Below, one piece after another: positions 38,810 to 50,000 of a stretch of DNA of 64,000 nucleotides. Within the stretch, counting starts at the first letter, position 1. Each line of letters starts with the position of its first letter. The notes under the pieces are model-generated. The model did no database searches. It was not told the DNA's origin and saw nothing but the letters and a program-made list of their open reading frames with translations. The DNA lies in the NCBI RefSeq assembly GCF_000350225.1, contig NW_005178667.1, positions 1 through 64,000 on the forward strand, written 5' to 3'. This DNA is from Chondrus crispus. Lineage: Eukaryota > Rhodophyta > Florideophyceae > Gigartinales > Gigartinaceae. The translations under genes were made by a program, and so were the position numbers.

Positions 38810-39123
38810 TGTGGGAATTGTCCCAGGAAAAGTTTGAAGGAAATAGTTTAAACAGTTTATTAATGTCTAGAAGAACCTACGACCGGCTCTTCAAACCCAA
38901 CCGAACCTCTGGGCAATCGGAGCGCTGTTCGTGAAGGATTCTGCGTAGACACGTCTGTTCAAATCTGCCTCCGGGCAGACCCACGCGCTAGTCGCATGGG
39001 ATTGTCCGTTATATACTAATTTACTGTAACCCTAAACACGGCAAGTTCTTTCCTCACCCCGTGACCCATTCACGTGGTGAGGTATATCGCCATATGACAG
39101 ACATTATGATAGAAACTTTCACA
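38810..39123 (-). repeat. 5' LTR
   Basis: 314 bp, TG...CA ends. It should carry the promoter for minus-strand transcription. It differs from the other LTR at two visible positions. Confidence 0.96.
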
Positions 39124-39391
39124 CCTGCTGCTTGTGACGGTGGGGTTTTGAGATTTGCTCATCCGTTGACATGCATGCATGCATGCGTTGGGCAACACTG
39201 AAAGTTCAAAAAAGGCCGTGGCAAGCAATTAGAGAACGTGCTGATGAGGCCAGGTTGGCAGATGGTGGAAGAAAGTTCCACGTTTCAGGCGAAAAGGTCG
39301 AAAGGTAATGGGACGTGTACACTTTGCTCCCGAGGGCCGCATAAATGGAAGGGCGAGCAAGTACGTTAATGCGTCAACATATCATGCCAAA

Positions 39392-39541
39392 TACAGGGGG
39401 GGGGGGGGGGACGCGAAATAGTGCCGCTTTCTTTATTGCCACCCTCGAATTAGTGCCGCCAAAACCGGCAGAGCCGCTCCGAATTAGTGCCGTATTATTA
39501 GTCCTTACACAGGGCGGCACTAATGCGTAGGGTCGACTGTA
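39392..39541. mobile_element. Pogo-like MITE with TA target sites and a 15-G run
   Basis: TA flanks both ends (39392-39393, 39540-39541). Both ends begin CAG and reach ACGC...TAGTGCCGC after about 20 bp: the left end carries a run of 15 G (39396-39410), the right end (reverse complement) reads CAGTCGACCCTACGCATTAG. Further GAATTAGTGCCG copies lie inside (39448-39490). A CAG start with TA duplication and a terminus like CAGTCGACCCT fits Tc1/mariner-pogo ends. No ORF. 39129-39391 shows only a short TGCA repeat (39172-39187). Confidence 0.6.
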
Positions 39542-39608
39542 AGGGGTTTCATCTAAGGGTATTGTACGATCGCGACAGATTTTTTGGTAGTGCAGTACAG
39601 CCCTATGC

Positions 39609-39703
39609 AGTGCTCTCTGTTAGAGTTAGGGACTCTAGAGGGTAGGCGCGGTACTGTAGCCTACCCTCTACCTTCGAAGGTACCTTGTCACTAACTCTAG
39701 CAC
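39609..39703. repeat. Long imperfect hairpin, precursor-like
   Basis: The outer stems pair AGTGC/GCACT and TAGAGTTAG/CTAACTCTA; the inner stem is TAGAGGGTAGGC/GCCTACCCTCTA with an 11-nt loop GCGGTACTGTA. The 3' arm holds an extra 14-bp palindrome TACCTTCGAAGGTA. Confidence 0.6.
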
Positions 39704-39899
39704 TCTCTCTCGAAGATTTGGCCTTGTTTTGATTTTCTTGGGACGACTCTTGTGCAACCTCACAGATGCGAATGGTTCACTTTCGCAAGGCTTGTGTGCG
39801 TGGTTTGTTGGCCCGGTCGTGCTGATGGCGCAATGGGACCCACCGGCGCAGTGTTGAGAGGTCGAGAGGTACAGGGTTACCGCGTTACAAGCACCCTCA

Positions 39900-40250
39900 A
39901 CAAATGGAACCTCGCCTCACATGGAACCAAAGCGGTTCTCCAGACTGCGGAGCAACAAACATTTAACCGCAAATAAAGAGTGTTCCAATTTCGATTTTTG
40001 GAACCCTCGAATATGAGGGTTCCATCAATCAACAATAATTAATCTATTAATTAATGGAGAAGAGCTTGATTTTTCAATTTTCTCGGAAAGAAGGGTTGCT
40101 TGCCGAAAAATATATGTATATGAGGGAAATTCAGAGCCCATTTGCCTTGCAGAAGAGAAAACATTGCAAAAATCCAAATATGGAACCTCGCGATAATTCG
40201 AACCGCATGTGTGTACTGTACTTCAAAAAGGTTCCATTTATCCACACCGC
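39900..40250. repeat. AT-rich repeat debris with recurrent GGAACC motifs
   Basis: TGGAACCTCGC-like sequence occurs at 39905, 39923 and 40182 and inverted (GGTTCCATTTA) at 40230. A 9-bp-arm hairpin GGAACCCTC/GAGGGTTCC is at 39999-40023. Such ends occur in pogo/Tigger-type elements, but I could not define termini. 40250-40825 otherwise holds only the C/T-rich leader of the TBC gene. Confidence 0.35.
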
Positions 40251-40825
40251 AGTTTAGTATTGCGCCTTTGCCCCGATGGGGGCTAAGATGTGATGTGATG
40301 GTCGTTTGAGGACTGATGTGCACAGAGAGTGAGGTCTTAGAGCATTCTAGTTGTAACCAAGTGATATACATTCTTCCTCTCAAATCGGGCCATGCCAATG
40401 ATAGCCTTACATTTATCAAGAACAGTCTAGATCTCAACGTTTGGCTTGCGCTGTGGCCGTCTTTCGCATGCACACAGAGTGTAACACGAGCGCAAGGCAG
40501 TAAAGAGCAGTCATCTTTGTTGGATATAAAAGGCATCAGCTCAATTTAACAGCAGCCCCAGACCGTTCGGGCCCCTCCCAGCAAAATAACAGCCCCTCTC
40601 CCATTTGCTCGCCATACATTGCACCACTCACCGCCCGCCAGGTGGGGCTTCTTGCACTAGGGACACTCATCCCTTATTTTTCGACGGTTTCCCGAGTCGG
40701 CCTGGCACTGCCATTCCCCCGTTTCTGGCAGCACACATTTCACGAGCTACATTTTCCCCTCCCTCTCAAACCGCACACCTCCGGAGGCGTCCTTGCGCTC
40801 GTCGCAGGACGCCGCGGGCTCTGTC

Positions 40826-41928
40826 ATGCTTCGCACAGCGTCTGTCGTCCCCGGCCCTTCCTTCGCCGACGCCCCGGTAGACCCTCAAGCTGCCCTCTTC
40901 CGCGTCCTGCTGGATGCCGATGCCGCTGTCGACGAGAGCAAGCTTCGCCGCGCCGCCGCCTCAGGTGTGCCTCCACATGCCAGGCCCGTCGTCTGGCGCA
41001 TGCTGCTTGGTATCACAGCCTTTGATAGCGATCACGGACTCGCGGCAGAGCAGAATCGCACAAAGGGCTACGCAAACCTCGCCGCGGATGCGGAAGCGGA
41101 TTCGGACGTCTCGAGACGGATACGTGCTCTGCTGAAGCGCTCCGCTACAGCTTACCAACCGGCTAGTACTCATGATAAGAAATCAGGAAAGCAAGGCTCT
41201 ACAAGTGGTGAAAGTTATGATGGCGACGATGATGCCGACCAAGAACAGAATCCTGCTTTTCAGAATTCACCCCCGTCTAATACCTCGCTTAACGGCAACG
41301 GTCGTGCCGGTGCTTACGTCCGAGGTAGAAGACATTCCAAAGTCCGCATTGTCGACACGGAGATTGTTGCTCGCTATACAAGGGTTATAAACACCTTTCT
41401 GGAGAGTGCGGGCGGCAATGTCGAATTCCATTCGGATATGGTCTATCTTTGTGCACCGTTCATCGAGCTCATGTCCACTGAATCCGAGGCATATTTCGCC
41501 TTCAATGCTCTTATGCAGCACCATCAACACATGTTCACCGACGAAGGATTGAGCGAAGCCGTGTCAGAGTTTACGACTATGTTCTGCGCCCTCCACCAAG
41601 ATCTTTACGACCACTTCTTGTCTGAAGAAGTTGATATCAAATCATGGGTGCAGAAGTAGCAAAAGAGGTGGCAAATGTTTTATCAATATGCAATGCACTT
41701 CTACGTCTTTGGGACGCCTACTTTGCCAGCCTCCGAAACCATGCACTGCGTTTACACCCCTACGTATGTCTTGTATATATCGAGCATATCAAGCCCGAAT
41801 TGCAAGACTGTGAGGATGGCGAGCGCATCATGTCGGTTCTTGGCAAGCTCCCGGCTCTTGATATGGACTATGTCATGGCGCACGCCTTGACCGCACGTGA
41901 GCAGCTTCGAGAAAGAGGGGTTTTGTGA
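40826..41928 (+). CDS. TBC-domain (Rab-GAP-like) protein with an apparent frameshift near 41655
   Basis: From ATG 40826 the first frame runs to TAG at 41657-41659 and encodes VVWRMLLGI, a disordered acidic insert, then TBC sequence (YTRVINTFLESAGGNVEFHS, LCAPFIELMSTESEAYFAFN, DLYDHFLSEEVDIKSWVQK). The domain resumes in another frame (about 41660-41928) with EVANVLSICNALLRLWDAYF and HPYVCLVYIEHIKPELQD. Spacing from SW to RLWD is right for a TBC domain if 8 nt after the AAG codon are removed. No GT-AG intron fits well; a real frameshift, tiny intron or base error are the options. The IxxDxxR and YxQ finger motifs of active TBC GAPs are not recognisable (VDTEIVARY; FHSDM), resembling catalytically weak BUB2/Cdc16-type members. 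Confidence 0.7.
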
Positions 41929-42464
41929 AGAGTGGGCGACGCGAGCAAGCCTAAACTCTGAATCTCGCGCCTGAGAGTAATGGCCGCTCGGATTTCTACC
42001 AGATTAGCGCATTCAACTGACCAAAGTTTTGTAAATTGAAATAATTAATTTCTTTGCTCTAGAATGTAGTTTACTCGTTCCCGTTCCACGTCGCACTGGA
42101 TCCTGGACCTTACATCGGGCAAGTCGAGCGCAGAATGCGGCGGCTCGATAGAGGTGTAGACATATCCTGACTCGACAGATGAGTAAGAGAACGAAGGGGC
42201 GACGTAGTCCCATAGCTATAAATACATGCATCACATTACTATAAGGCATCCAGCTTTTATAAGCAATCCATTTTTCATTTACTGCGGATACTTAGGATTG
42301 TTCCAAATGTGAAACCGGGACAGAGTCACAGAATCTGGGGCTCGGGCGATTCATGATCGCGCTGAGATCTTGCAGTAGGTCGTGGTTCGCAATTTCACAG
42401 CCTACACGGCTTTCGGTCGGGGAGCAGGTCAAGTTTAGTATCAGAACCATGTTTAAAAATGAAA
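41929..42464. other. Intergenic, convergent 3' ends
   Basis: No gene or RNA recognised. Confidence 0.4.
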
Positions 42465-43817
<1,353 letters not shown>

Positions 43818-44681
43818 ATGCAACCTGTTGAGGAGGCCGACTGCCGTCCCATCCCGCCCAACTTTAGCTTCGTGGTCGACGACGTCGTTCTCGCTTACCA
43901 TGGCAGTCTTCTGTACGAGGCCAGGGTTCTAGACGTCGAAGCGGACGAGGGCCAACCTGCCAAGGCCTATCTCGTCCATTTTCAGGGGTGGAGGAAGTCA
44001 TGGGACGAAAAAGTCACTGCAGAACGCGTCTACGAGCACAACCACGTCAATCTAAAGGTTGCCCATAAATTGTTAAATGGTGCAAAAATGAGGCAACAGG
44101 CCTTGTACCCTGTGAATGCAGAGAAAGAAGACCCCGCAAAACAAGTCAACGCCCCTCCTTCAGCACCACCGAATGCTCTCTTTCAGATCCCAACCCCGCT
44201 ACAGCGACAGCTCGTCGACGATTGGGAATTTGTTACGAAGGAGCGCAAACTCGTACCTCTCCCACGCGAGCTCAGTGTCCAAGGCGTTCTACACAAATGG
44301 ATCAACGGAAGGAGGCAATCTACAGACAAGGCTACCAGAGAAGTCGCCGAAGGACTTCAAGCCTATTTCGATGTCGCTCTACCCAAACTGCTCCTCTACA
44401 AATTCGAACGGCCTCAGTATAACAGCATATTCCACACTGGAACACCTAGCGATGTTACTATTCTCCCAAGCGCTGTATACGGCGCAGAACATCTCCTCCG
44501 ACTCATCCTCAAGCTTCCCTTTTTGCTCGACACAACTGATGTGCCCAAAGACACCATGGAAACCATAGCCGAAAAAGTCAACGAACTCGCAAAGTATTTG
44601 CAAAAGAACGGAAGAGTACTCTTTTTGACCGAATATCAAGCCGCCGATGAAGAATACCTCAACTCCATCGCCCAAACATAG
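43818..44681 (+). CDS. MRG15/Eaf3-type chromodomain-MRG protein
   Basis: The 287-aa protein starts at ATG 43818. The N-terminal chromo barrel (about 10-75) reads SFVVDDVVLAYHGSLLYEAR, AYLVHFQGWRKSWDEKVTAE, RVYEHN, keeping aromatic residues used for methyl-lysine binding. The MRG domain follows (about 115-285): FQIPTPLQRQLVDDWEFVTK, LVPLPRELSVQGVLHKWI, LPKLLLYKFERPQYNSI, YGAEHLLRLILKLPFLL. Members sit in NuA4-type acetyltransferase and Rpd3S-type deacetylase complexes and read H3K36 methylation. It is a complete single-exon copy. Confidence 0.95.
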   Translation: MQPVEEADCRPIPPNFSFVVDDVVLAYHGSLLYEARVLDVEADEGQPAKAYLVHFQGWRKSWDEKVTAERVYEHNHVNLKVAHKLLNGAKMRQQALYPVNAEKEDPAKQVNAPPSAPPNALFQIPTPLQRQLVDDWEFVTKERKLVPLPRELSVQGVLHKWINGRRQSTDKATREVAEGLQAYFDVALPKLLLYKFERPQYNSIFHTGTPSDVTILPSAVYGAEHLLRLILKLPFLLDTTDVPKDTMETIAEKVNELAKYLQKNGRVLFLTEYQAADEEYLNSIAQT

Positions 44682-45166
44682 TTGCATGCGACAGGTACGC
44701 CTGGGATCACCTGCCCATTTCCACTGCGAACGCTTTTCCTTGACTATTTTTCCCGTGTCTTTCCGCTTGCAGCACGTGTGAATATCAGAGTAAACGCATT
44801 TTACTACAAAAGCTTCAAACCACACATGACTGTGGAGAGCTCCTTCAATTGCGCTGTTCTCGACAGTCCTTTAACCATCTGTCAAGTCCACCCTTCGTCT
44901 GGTGTCGTGTGACGGCATCTGGGGTCGTGCTGGTGCCAAGCTCATCTTGAAGGGGTCACTGCAAGGGTTGCCTCTTCAAAAACACCCGGATCTCTGGCGT
45001 GATTTCCGGAAAGATGGCCTTGTTCTTCATCGCCCGACACAAGTAAGCCTGTGAAATGTAAGCCTTCAGGTTTATTCTCATGCTGCCTACTCCGTACTAA
45101 ACATTACTACAGGCGTCCGCGCTACTCATGCATTCTACAGAACCGTTCGATAAACAAAGCGTACCA
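44682..45166. other. Intergenic, convergent 3' ends
   Basis: No gene recognised. Confidence 0.4.
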
Positions 45167-46201
45167 CTATTCCACCTCATTTCCCAAGTTCGCATCACTA
45201 CTGACAACAAGTGGCTTGCCGGAACGGATGAGAGAGCGAAAATGATTGGACTCCGACCATCGCTTCAACTCTCTTACTCGCAAAATTGGGAGCGGGTGGG
45301 TAGAACTGGCGGTCATGGAGTCACGCATGAGCCTTCCCAATCGTGTTGATGACGCCTTGTCGAATTGGTCGGCCTGCGACAGGTATTCGTCGACATCCAT
45401 TTCATTGCAGTATCGAGTTGTCCCGCCCGCCAATTTCATCAAGGTCGACATAGCCACTCGTGAGTCTTGAATGACTAGAAGCATGGCACGATCGCATGTG
45501 AGCTCTGCAGACCTCTGCCAAAGAAGCAACTGAGTGTTGAGAACTTCATACATAGCCCGACCCAAGTTTCCCCCTAATGTTGAGGTGGACATTAACAAGA
45601 GCAGGTTGGCCATCGTCACCCAGACACCATGCTCACTCTTGAGATGACCAAGTTCGTGTGCAATAACGGCCTGGAGCTCTGCAGGAGCCAACAACTCGAT
45701 AAGTGAAGAGTGGATAACAATAAAAGGCGAGTTACCTTGTACAGCCAATGTGTAAGCATTCGGCACTGGGTTTTGGCGCACATATAATTGCGGTATGGGT
45801 AAGTCTAGCACTTGGCAAGCCTCCTCTAACATGGCGTTGATGCTTGGGTATTGCTTTTCAGAAACCTTAATGCCTGTAGCGATATTCTCAAAAAACATAC
45901 TCTGCTCTGCCATACGCAGCAAGCTTCGGAGCACCCCCTCTAGCCCGATAAACGATTTAAGGGTGCGTGTTGCACGAACATCAATGGGGTGACGAAAAGA
46001 ATCTGGCCTTAGCGATGGGAATTTCACACGGGGAGCGACGGCCAGTGTTTGTCCAGTAGCAGATGCTTGTGTGGCTCTGTGCAAGGTGCAGCGTCGTCGG
46101 CGAGGTTGGTAAATTGCCGAATGGGCTTCATTCCGTTGAATGAAAGCACTCCTAGAGCCCGCAAGTTGGTGCTGAGGTGCAATTGTCGGGACAAAGGCCA
46201 T
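45167..46201 (-). CDS. Plastid M48 family metallopeptidase (PGM48-like)
   Basis: The 344-aa protein starts at ATG 46201. The first 60 residues are basic, Ser/Ala/Thr/Arg-rich and without acidic clusters, consistent with plastid import. The peptidase region has HELGH (182-186) with its upstream helix AELQAVIA, and the third zinc ligand in SAELTCDRA (E233). Hydrophobic stretches occur around 85-95 and 197-210. The layout (SMFFENIATGIKVSEKQYPS, YVRQNPVPNAYTLAVQG, FIVIHSSLIELL) is that of the plant At3g27110/PGM48 group, a plastoglobule-linked zinc protease implicated in senescence. That functional transfer is inference. Confidence 0.88.
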   Translation of the reverse strand: MAFVPTIAPQHQLAGSRSAFIQRNEAHSAIYQPRRRRCTLHRATQASATGQTLAVAPRVKFPSLRPDSFRHPIDVRATRTLKSFIGLEGVLRSLLRMAEQSMFFENIATGIKVSEKQYPSINAMLEEACQVLDLPIPQLYVRQNPVPNAYTLAVQGNSPFIVIHSSLIELLAPAELQAVIAHELGHLKSEHGVWVTMANLLLLMSTSTLGGNLGRAMYEVLNTQLLLWQRSAELTCDRAMLLVIQDSRVAMSTLMKLAGGTTRYCNEMDVDEYLSQADQFDKASSTRLGRLMRDSMTASSTHPLPILRVRELKRWSESNHFRSLIRSGKPLVVSSDANLGNEVE

Positions 46202-47099
46202 GTTTTGGGTTGGGTAGTAGCTCGTCAGTCCTTGATCGATTCCTTTGTTTCACCCGACAGCGGTCTCAGCTAACAAAAAAAGAAAAATGACTTTGTGTTC
46301 TCACATGCAACCAAGAACTATTTTCTGACGATGGGCCTCCAGGACGAAAGAGGGGGCCACTACTTGGCTACAGCGGCCAGAAATGAAACTGCGATTGGTA
46401 GTGAAATCTTTGGATCCAACCACCAACTCGCACTATTATTGGCAGAGGGTATTTGCATATACATCCAACCATTCAACGACAAGTATCAAAAATATCTTTA
46501 GTTCTGAATCTCCAACGTGACCACAAGTGAGAGCAAACATAGTTCTGTACCAGCTTCCATTGTCCATATCGTATGCACGTTGAAGACTAAGACTTCAGAG
46601 GCAAATGGACTGTTTGTCCTTTCTACATACCTGTACATACAGTACAAAGGCTTCAACTGATTTAAGTCTGAGACAATCTAGAGCTGCAACTCTCTTCCGC
46701 AACCCACCCCCAGGATGGCGTAAATCTCTGGCAGTCCGTCAAGAACAAAAAACGATGAATGCGCAAAAGCACAAATTCTATCACATAAACACAAAAGGGG
46801 AGTTAAAAGTTACCGATGTAGTGTAACGGGAGACAGTTTTGTTGAGTTTAAAACCAAAAATACATCGCCAAAGAAATCTTGCAAAGTCTTTGGCATCTGC
46901 ACTGCTGCACTGGGGTAGACTGTGGCATGCTTGTCGAACAGTTCAGTGCTTGACACAAGAAAGAACATAAACGCAACGGCTGCAAAGATTTTTCTATCAA
47001 GCCCTTCGTCCCCATGGATGGAAATTCGCAAAAACGTGAAGTAGTGGGCAAAAAATCTGAAGAATACTCTTTACATGTGCCAGAGCTCCACATCTCTGG
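46202..47099. other. Intergenic
   Basis: No gene recognised. It includes the promoter of the M48 gene (minus) and the 3' flank of the 1590-aa gene; a TACATACAGTACAAAG repeat-like stretch is at 46625. Confidence 0.4.
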
Positions 47100-50000
47100 T
47101 CACGAAACTCGCAAAGGGGCGGCTAATTGCACTGCTCTTCCCCTCGACCTTACAACGACTCTTTCGCGATATCGAATGTTTCTTGCATCTCCAAGCGGAG
47201 GAATCTCTCCTCGCTCGGGACCGGCCCCTTCCATTTCGTAACGCAATGGCTCCTCTGGATCGTTGTTGTATATATGTACGTATCCATCGACGTCAATCGA
47301 GGCACCCCAGTTTTGAACGTTGCTCGCATCTGAGGATGACACCGGGACCACCATGTTCATATCCATGTCGAGTTGGAAACGGTGTAATCCGATAAAGAAC
47401 ATACGACTTGCATAATGAAGTGAAGTCGTAGAGGCATCACTGAAATCTAAGCCCTCTGCTGAAATAGCTTCCTCTTGACCGGGGAAATGGCTCGAAAACA
47501 CCTTGTTCTTACCTTCCTTGTCTGCAAAGCTGCTGGGGTTAAGTAGCATAGCAGCGCAATATCTTCTTCTAGATATTTCATCGCCTGCAAATATTGAGCT
47601 TCCGCTTCCGTACGGCATTTTGAATTCAAATTCAGCTCCTGGTCCAAGTATGACCTTTTCGGCTTTCGAATACTCGGTACTGTCCTCTGGTCCGGTTACA
47701 AGGACAAAACCGTATCGGTTTCCTATGTTTCGAGCTAGCAGAACTTTCGAGGTGGAAAATTCGAAGCGAATATCCGAGCTGCCACTGTACCCAAACATTT
47801 GTAGTATCTGTGTTTTCCTGCCCATCTTGATGTTTAGGTACCCAGTGTGATGCGCGGCGCTATTCTGTCCCTTGAAACATACTTCCACAGTTGCACAAGA
47901 CTGAGCCCCGATTGAGACATTTGAAGGACTGACTAATTTGAAGACAGAGCTTGGTTCATGTTCATGATCCTTGAGTTGAGTTGATCCCACCCACATTTGG
48001 ATAACCCTGCCCCGAGACGTCCCGTTAAACACTCGGAGTCGCTTAGAACACGAAGCTTCGGTTGTCCTGTAATATGTGAGAGTTGGTCTGTCAATCGAAA
48101 ATTTGACTGCGGACGATCGCCTAGAATTGCTTTCCACGAATAGAGGGACTTCATAAGACGAACCAGGCTCTGGTCTCCCAAGTAACTTGCAGATGAGCAA
48201 AAGACTCAGCTTTTTTTCCTTCGCAATGTTGCGTTTTATGACTACTTCGGCCCTTTGTTCCGGCTGAAGAACCAAATGCCCCGGCTCCACTATAACATGT
48301 GCACTTCCTGGCCTCGTCGGCTTCGCAAGAACCTTAATATGAACTTCCATGTTTGACTTTGATCCACTGCACAAGGGAAGAACGACTGACTCTGTATCAG
48401 GAGCGAGAATCACTCCTTTGGTGCGCATCTTTCGCGGTAACCTGAGCTTTGGTTTGTCCTCTGCTGAACTGTTTTGCTTTGTTGACCAACTCTTAGCACT
48501 TGCGTAAGTTGCAGCCGAAGAGCTTCTCCGCAAAAGTTGGGGCAATGTCGGCATAGGATCAACGGATGGCTTTCCTCTAGCTGTTTCGTGAGAGAGACCA
48601 CTTGTCATATCTCCGTGCATTGCAGCATTTCTTAAAGTTCGGCCAGCAGTTTCTTCAGAATTAATCGGCGCGCTTTCAATAGCTCCAGACGTTGCTCCTG
48701 ATAGTAGAGATGGTTTGAAAGGAAGTACATGCTTTTTTGTGTCAGACATTGCAGGTGTGAGAGGCCGAAGAGCGGCCTTCAATCCCTCCAACTTCATCGG
48801 TGCGGTAATCGGTACCGGTGCTCCGTCATGAACTTTGGCCATAAAACCAACAGAGCGTGAACTGTTAATGCCTTCCAAAAACTCCAGCTTTCTCATTGCA
48901 GGGTCCACTTTCTGCACGAAATCGTTGGATTCATAGCCAACGAGCTTTCCATAAGGAGTTTTGGCGGCAGTTCGTTTAGCAACTGTGCCACCCTCGTAGC
49001 CCACCATTTTTCCGTATGGTGTTGCCTCAGAAAGTACGTGGTAAGGGTACCCATCTCGCGAAATGATCCCCCCTTGTTTGGAGACCAACTGTTCCTTTCG
49101 GTCAGGAGAAAGGGAGGACTGCTTAGGCGTCTTCGGAGTACTTTTGGTGGTCATTGTCTCAGAACTACTCGTACTCTGGCTTTTCGTCCTCTGTTTCTGA
49201 TCAACAAGACTTCTTGATTCGTGGTCATGGCTGTTGACAGTCTTTTCGCTTCGATGACTTTCAGCAGAGCATATGTTGCCACTATCTTCATGACCAGCTT
49301 CCGAATGTCTCCGTGCGGCAAGTGTACTGATTGCATGTGAACGGTGTTGAGAAGGCGTGGAAGCTGGAGTTCTACTGGCTTCATTCTCACGAGAAGGTTC
49401 TGGTTCTGGTAGTCCTGAATTCACTGCACTTGTACATGAGCTTTGTGGAGAAGATCTAGGGTCCTCGAGCCCTTTGATTTCTTTTTGAGAAGAAGTTTGA
49501 CGAATATTTGAATACTCCAGAATTGAATCTGAGCGTTGTCCAGCAGGTATGGAGTTCTGATGTTGGCTAGCTCCACTCCCAAAGGAGGCTTGGAGAGCGT
49601 TTGAAGATACCGTGGCAGGATGTGGGCTTTGTCGAGAAGAAGTGGGACCCTTGAAATCGCGGGCTTCACTGTTGCGAGAAAGTTCCGACTGAACCAGAGA
49701 TGCCCTATCACTCTTAACTAGCTGTTCTTGTGTGGTCTCTGTGGTCTCTGTGGGCACGTCCGTCCGGCGAGTCTCTTCCGCAGGTTCGCATACTACCCAT
49801 TCCACTGGATCCATAAGGCTAAAAATGCCTTCACATAAGGGACCATATTCAAAATCCTTCGTCACAGCGTCAATGCCCGAAGCAGAAACGACTACGTCGA
49901 GGGGCTCAAAATTCATAATATTTGAGTCATCGTGTGATGGAACAGAAGCCATTCTGCGATTTAGACTATCGTCCAAAGTAGAATCGTCTTGGTCGCCACT

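Larger units (their letters stand above)
31866..39128 (-). mobile_element. Complete Ty1/copia LTR retrotransposon with CCTGC target duplication
   Basis: The element spans 31871-39123, flanked by the 5-bp direct repeat CCTGC (31866-31870 and 39124-39128). The LTRs are 314 bp each, start TGTGGG and end TTCACA, and differ at two positions that I could see (C/T in the CCTC(C/T)GGG segment and T/C in GATTGT(T/C)CG), so the insertion is recent. It is read on the minus strand: 5' LTR on the right, a 1.8-kb leader, then one gag-pol frame in PR-IN-RT-RH order. The intact frame and near-identical LTRs indicate a potentially active or very young copy. Confidence 0.97.
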
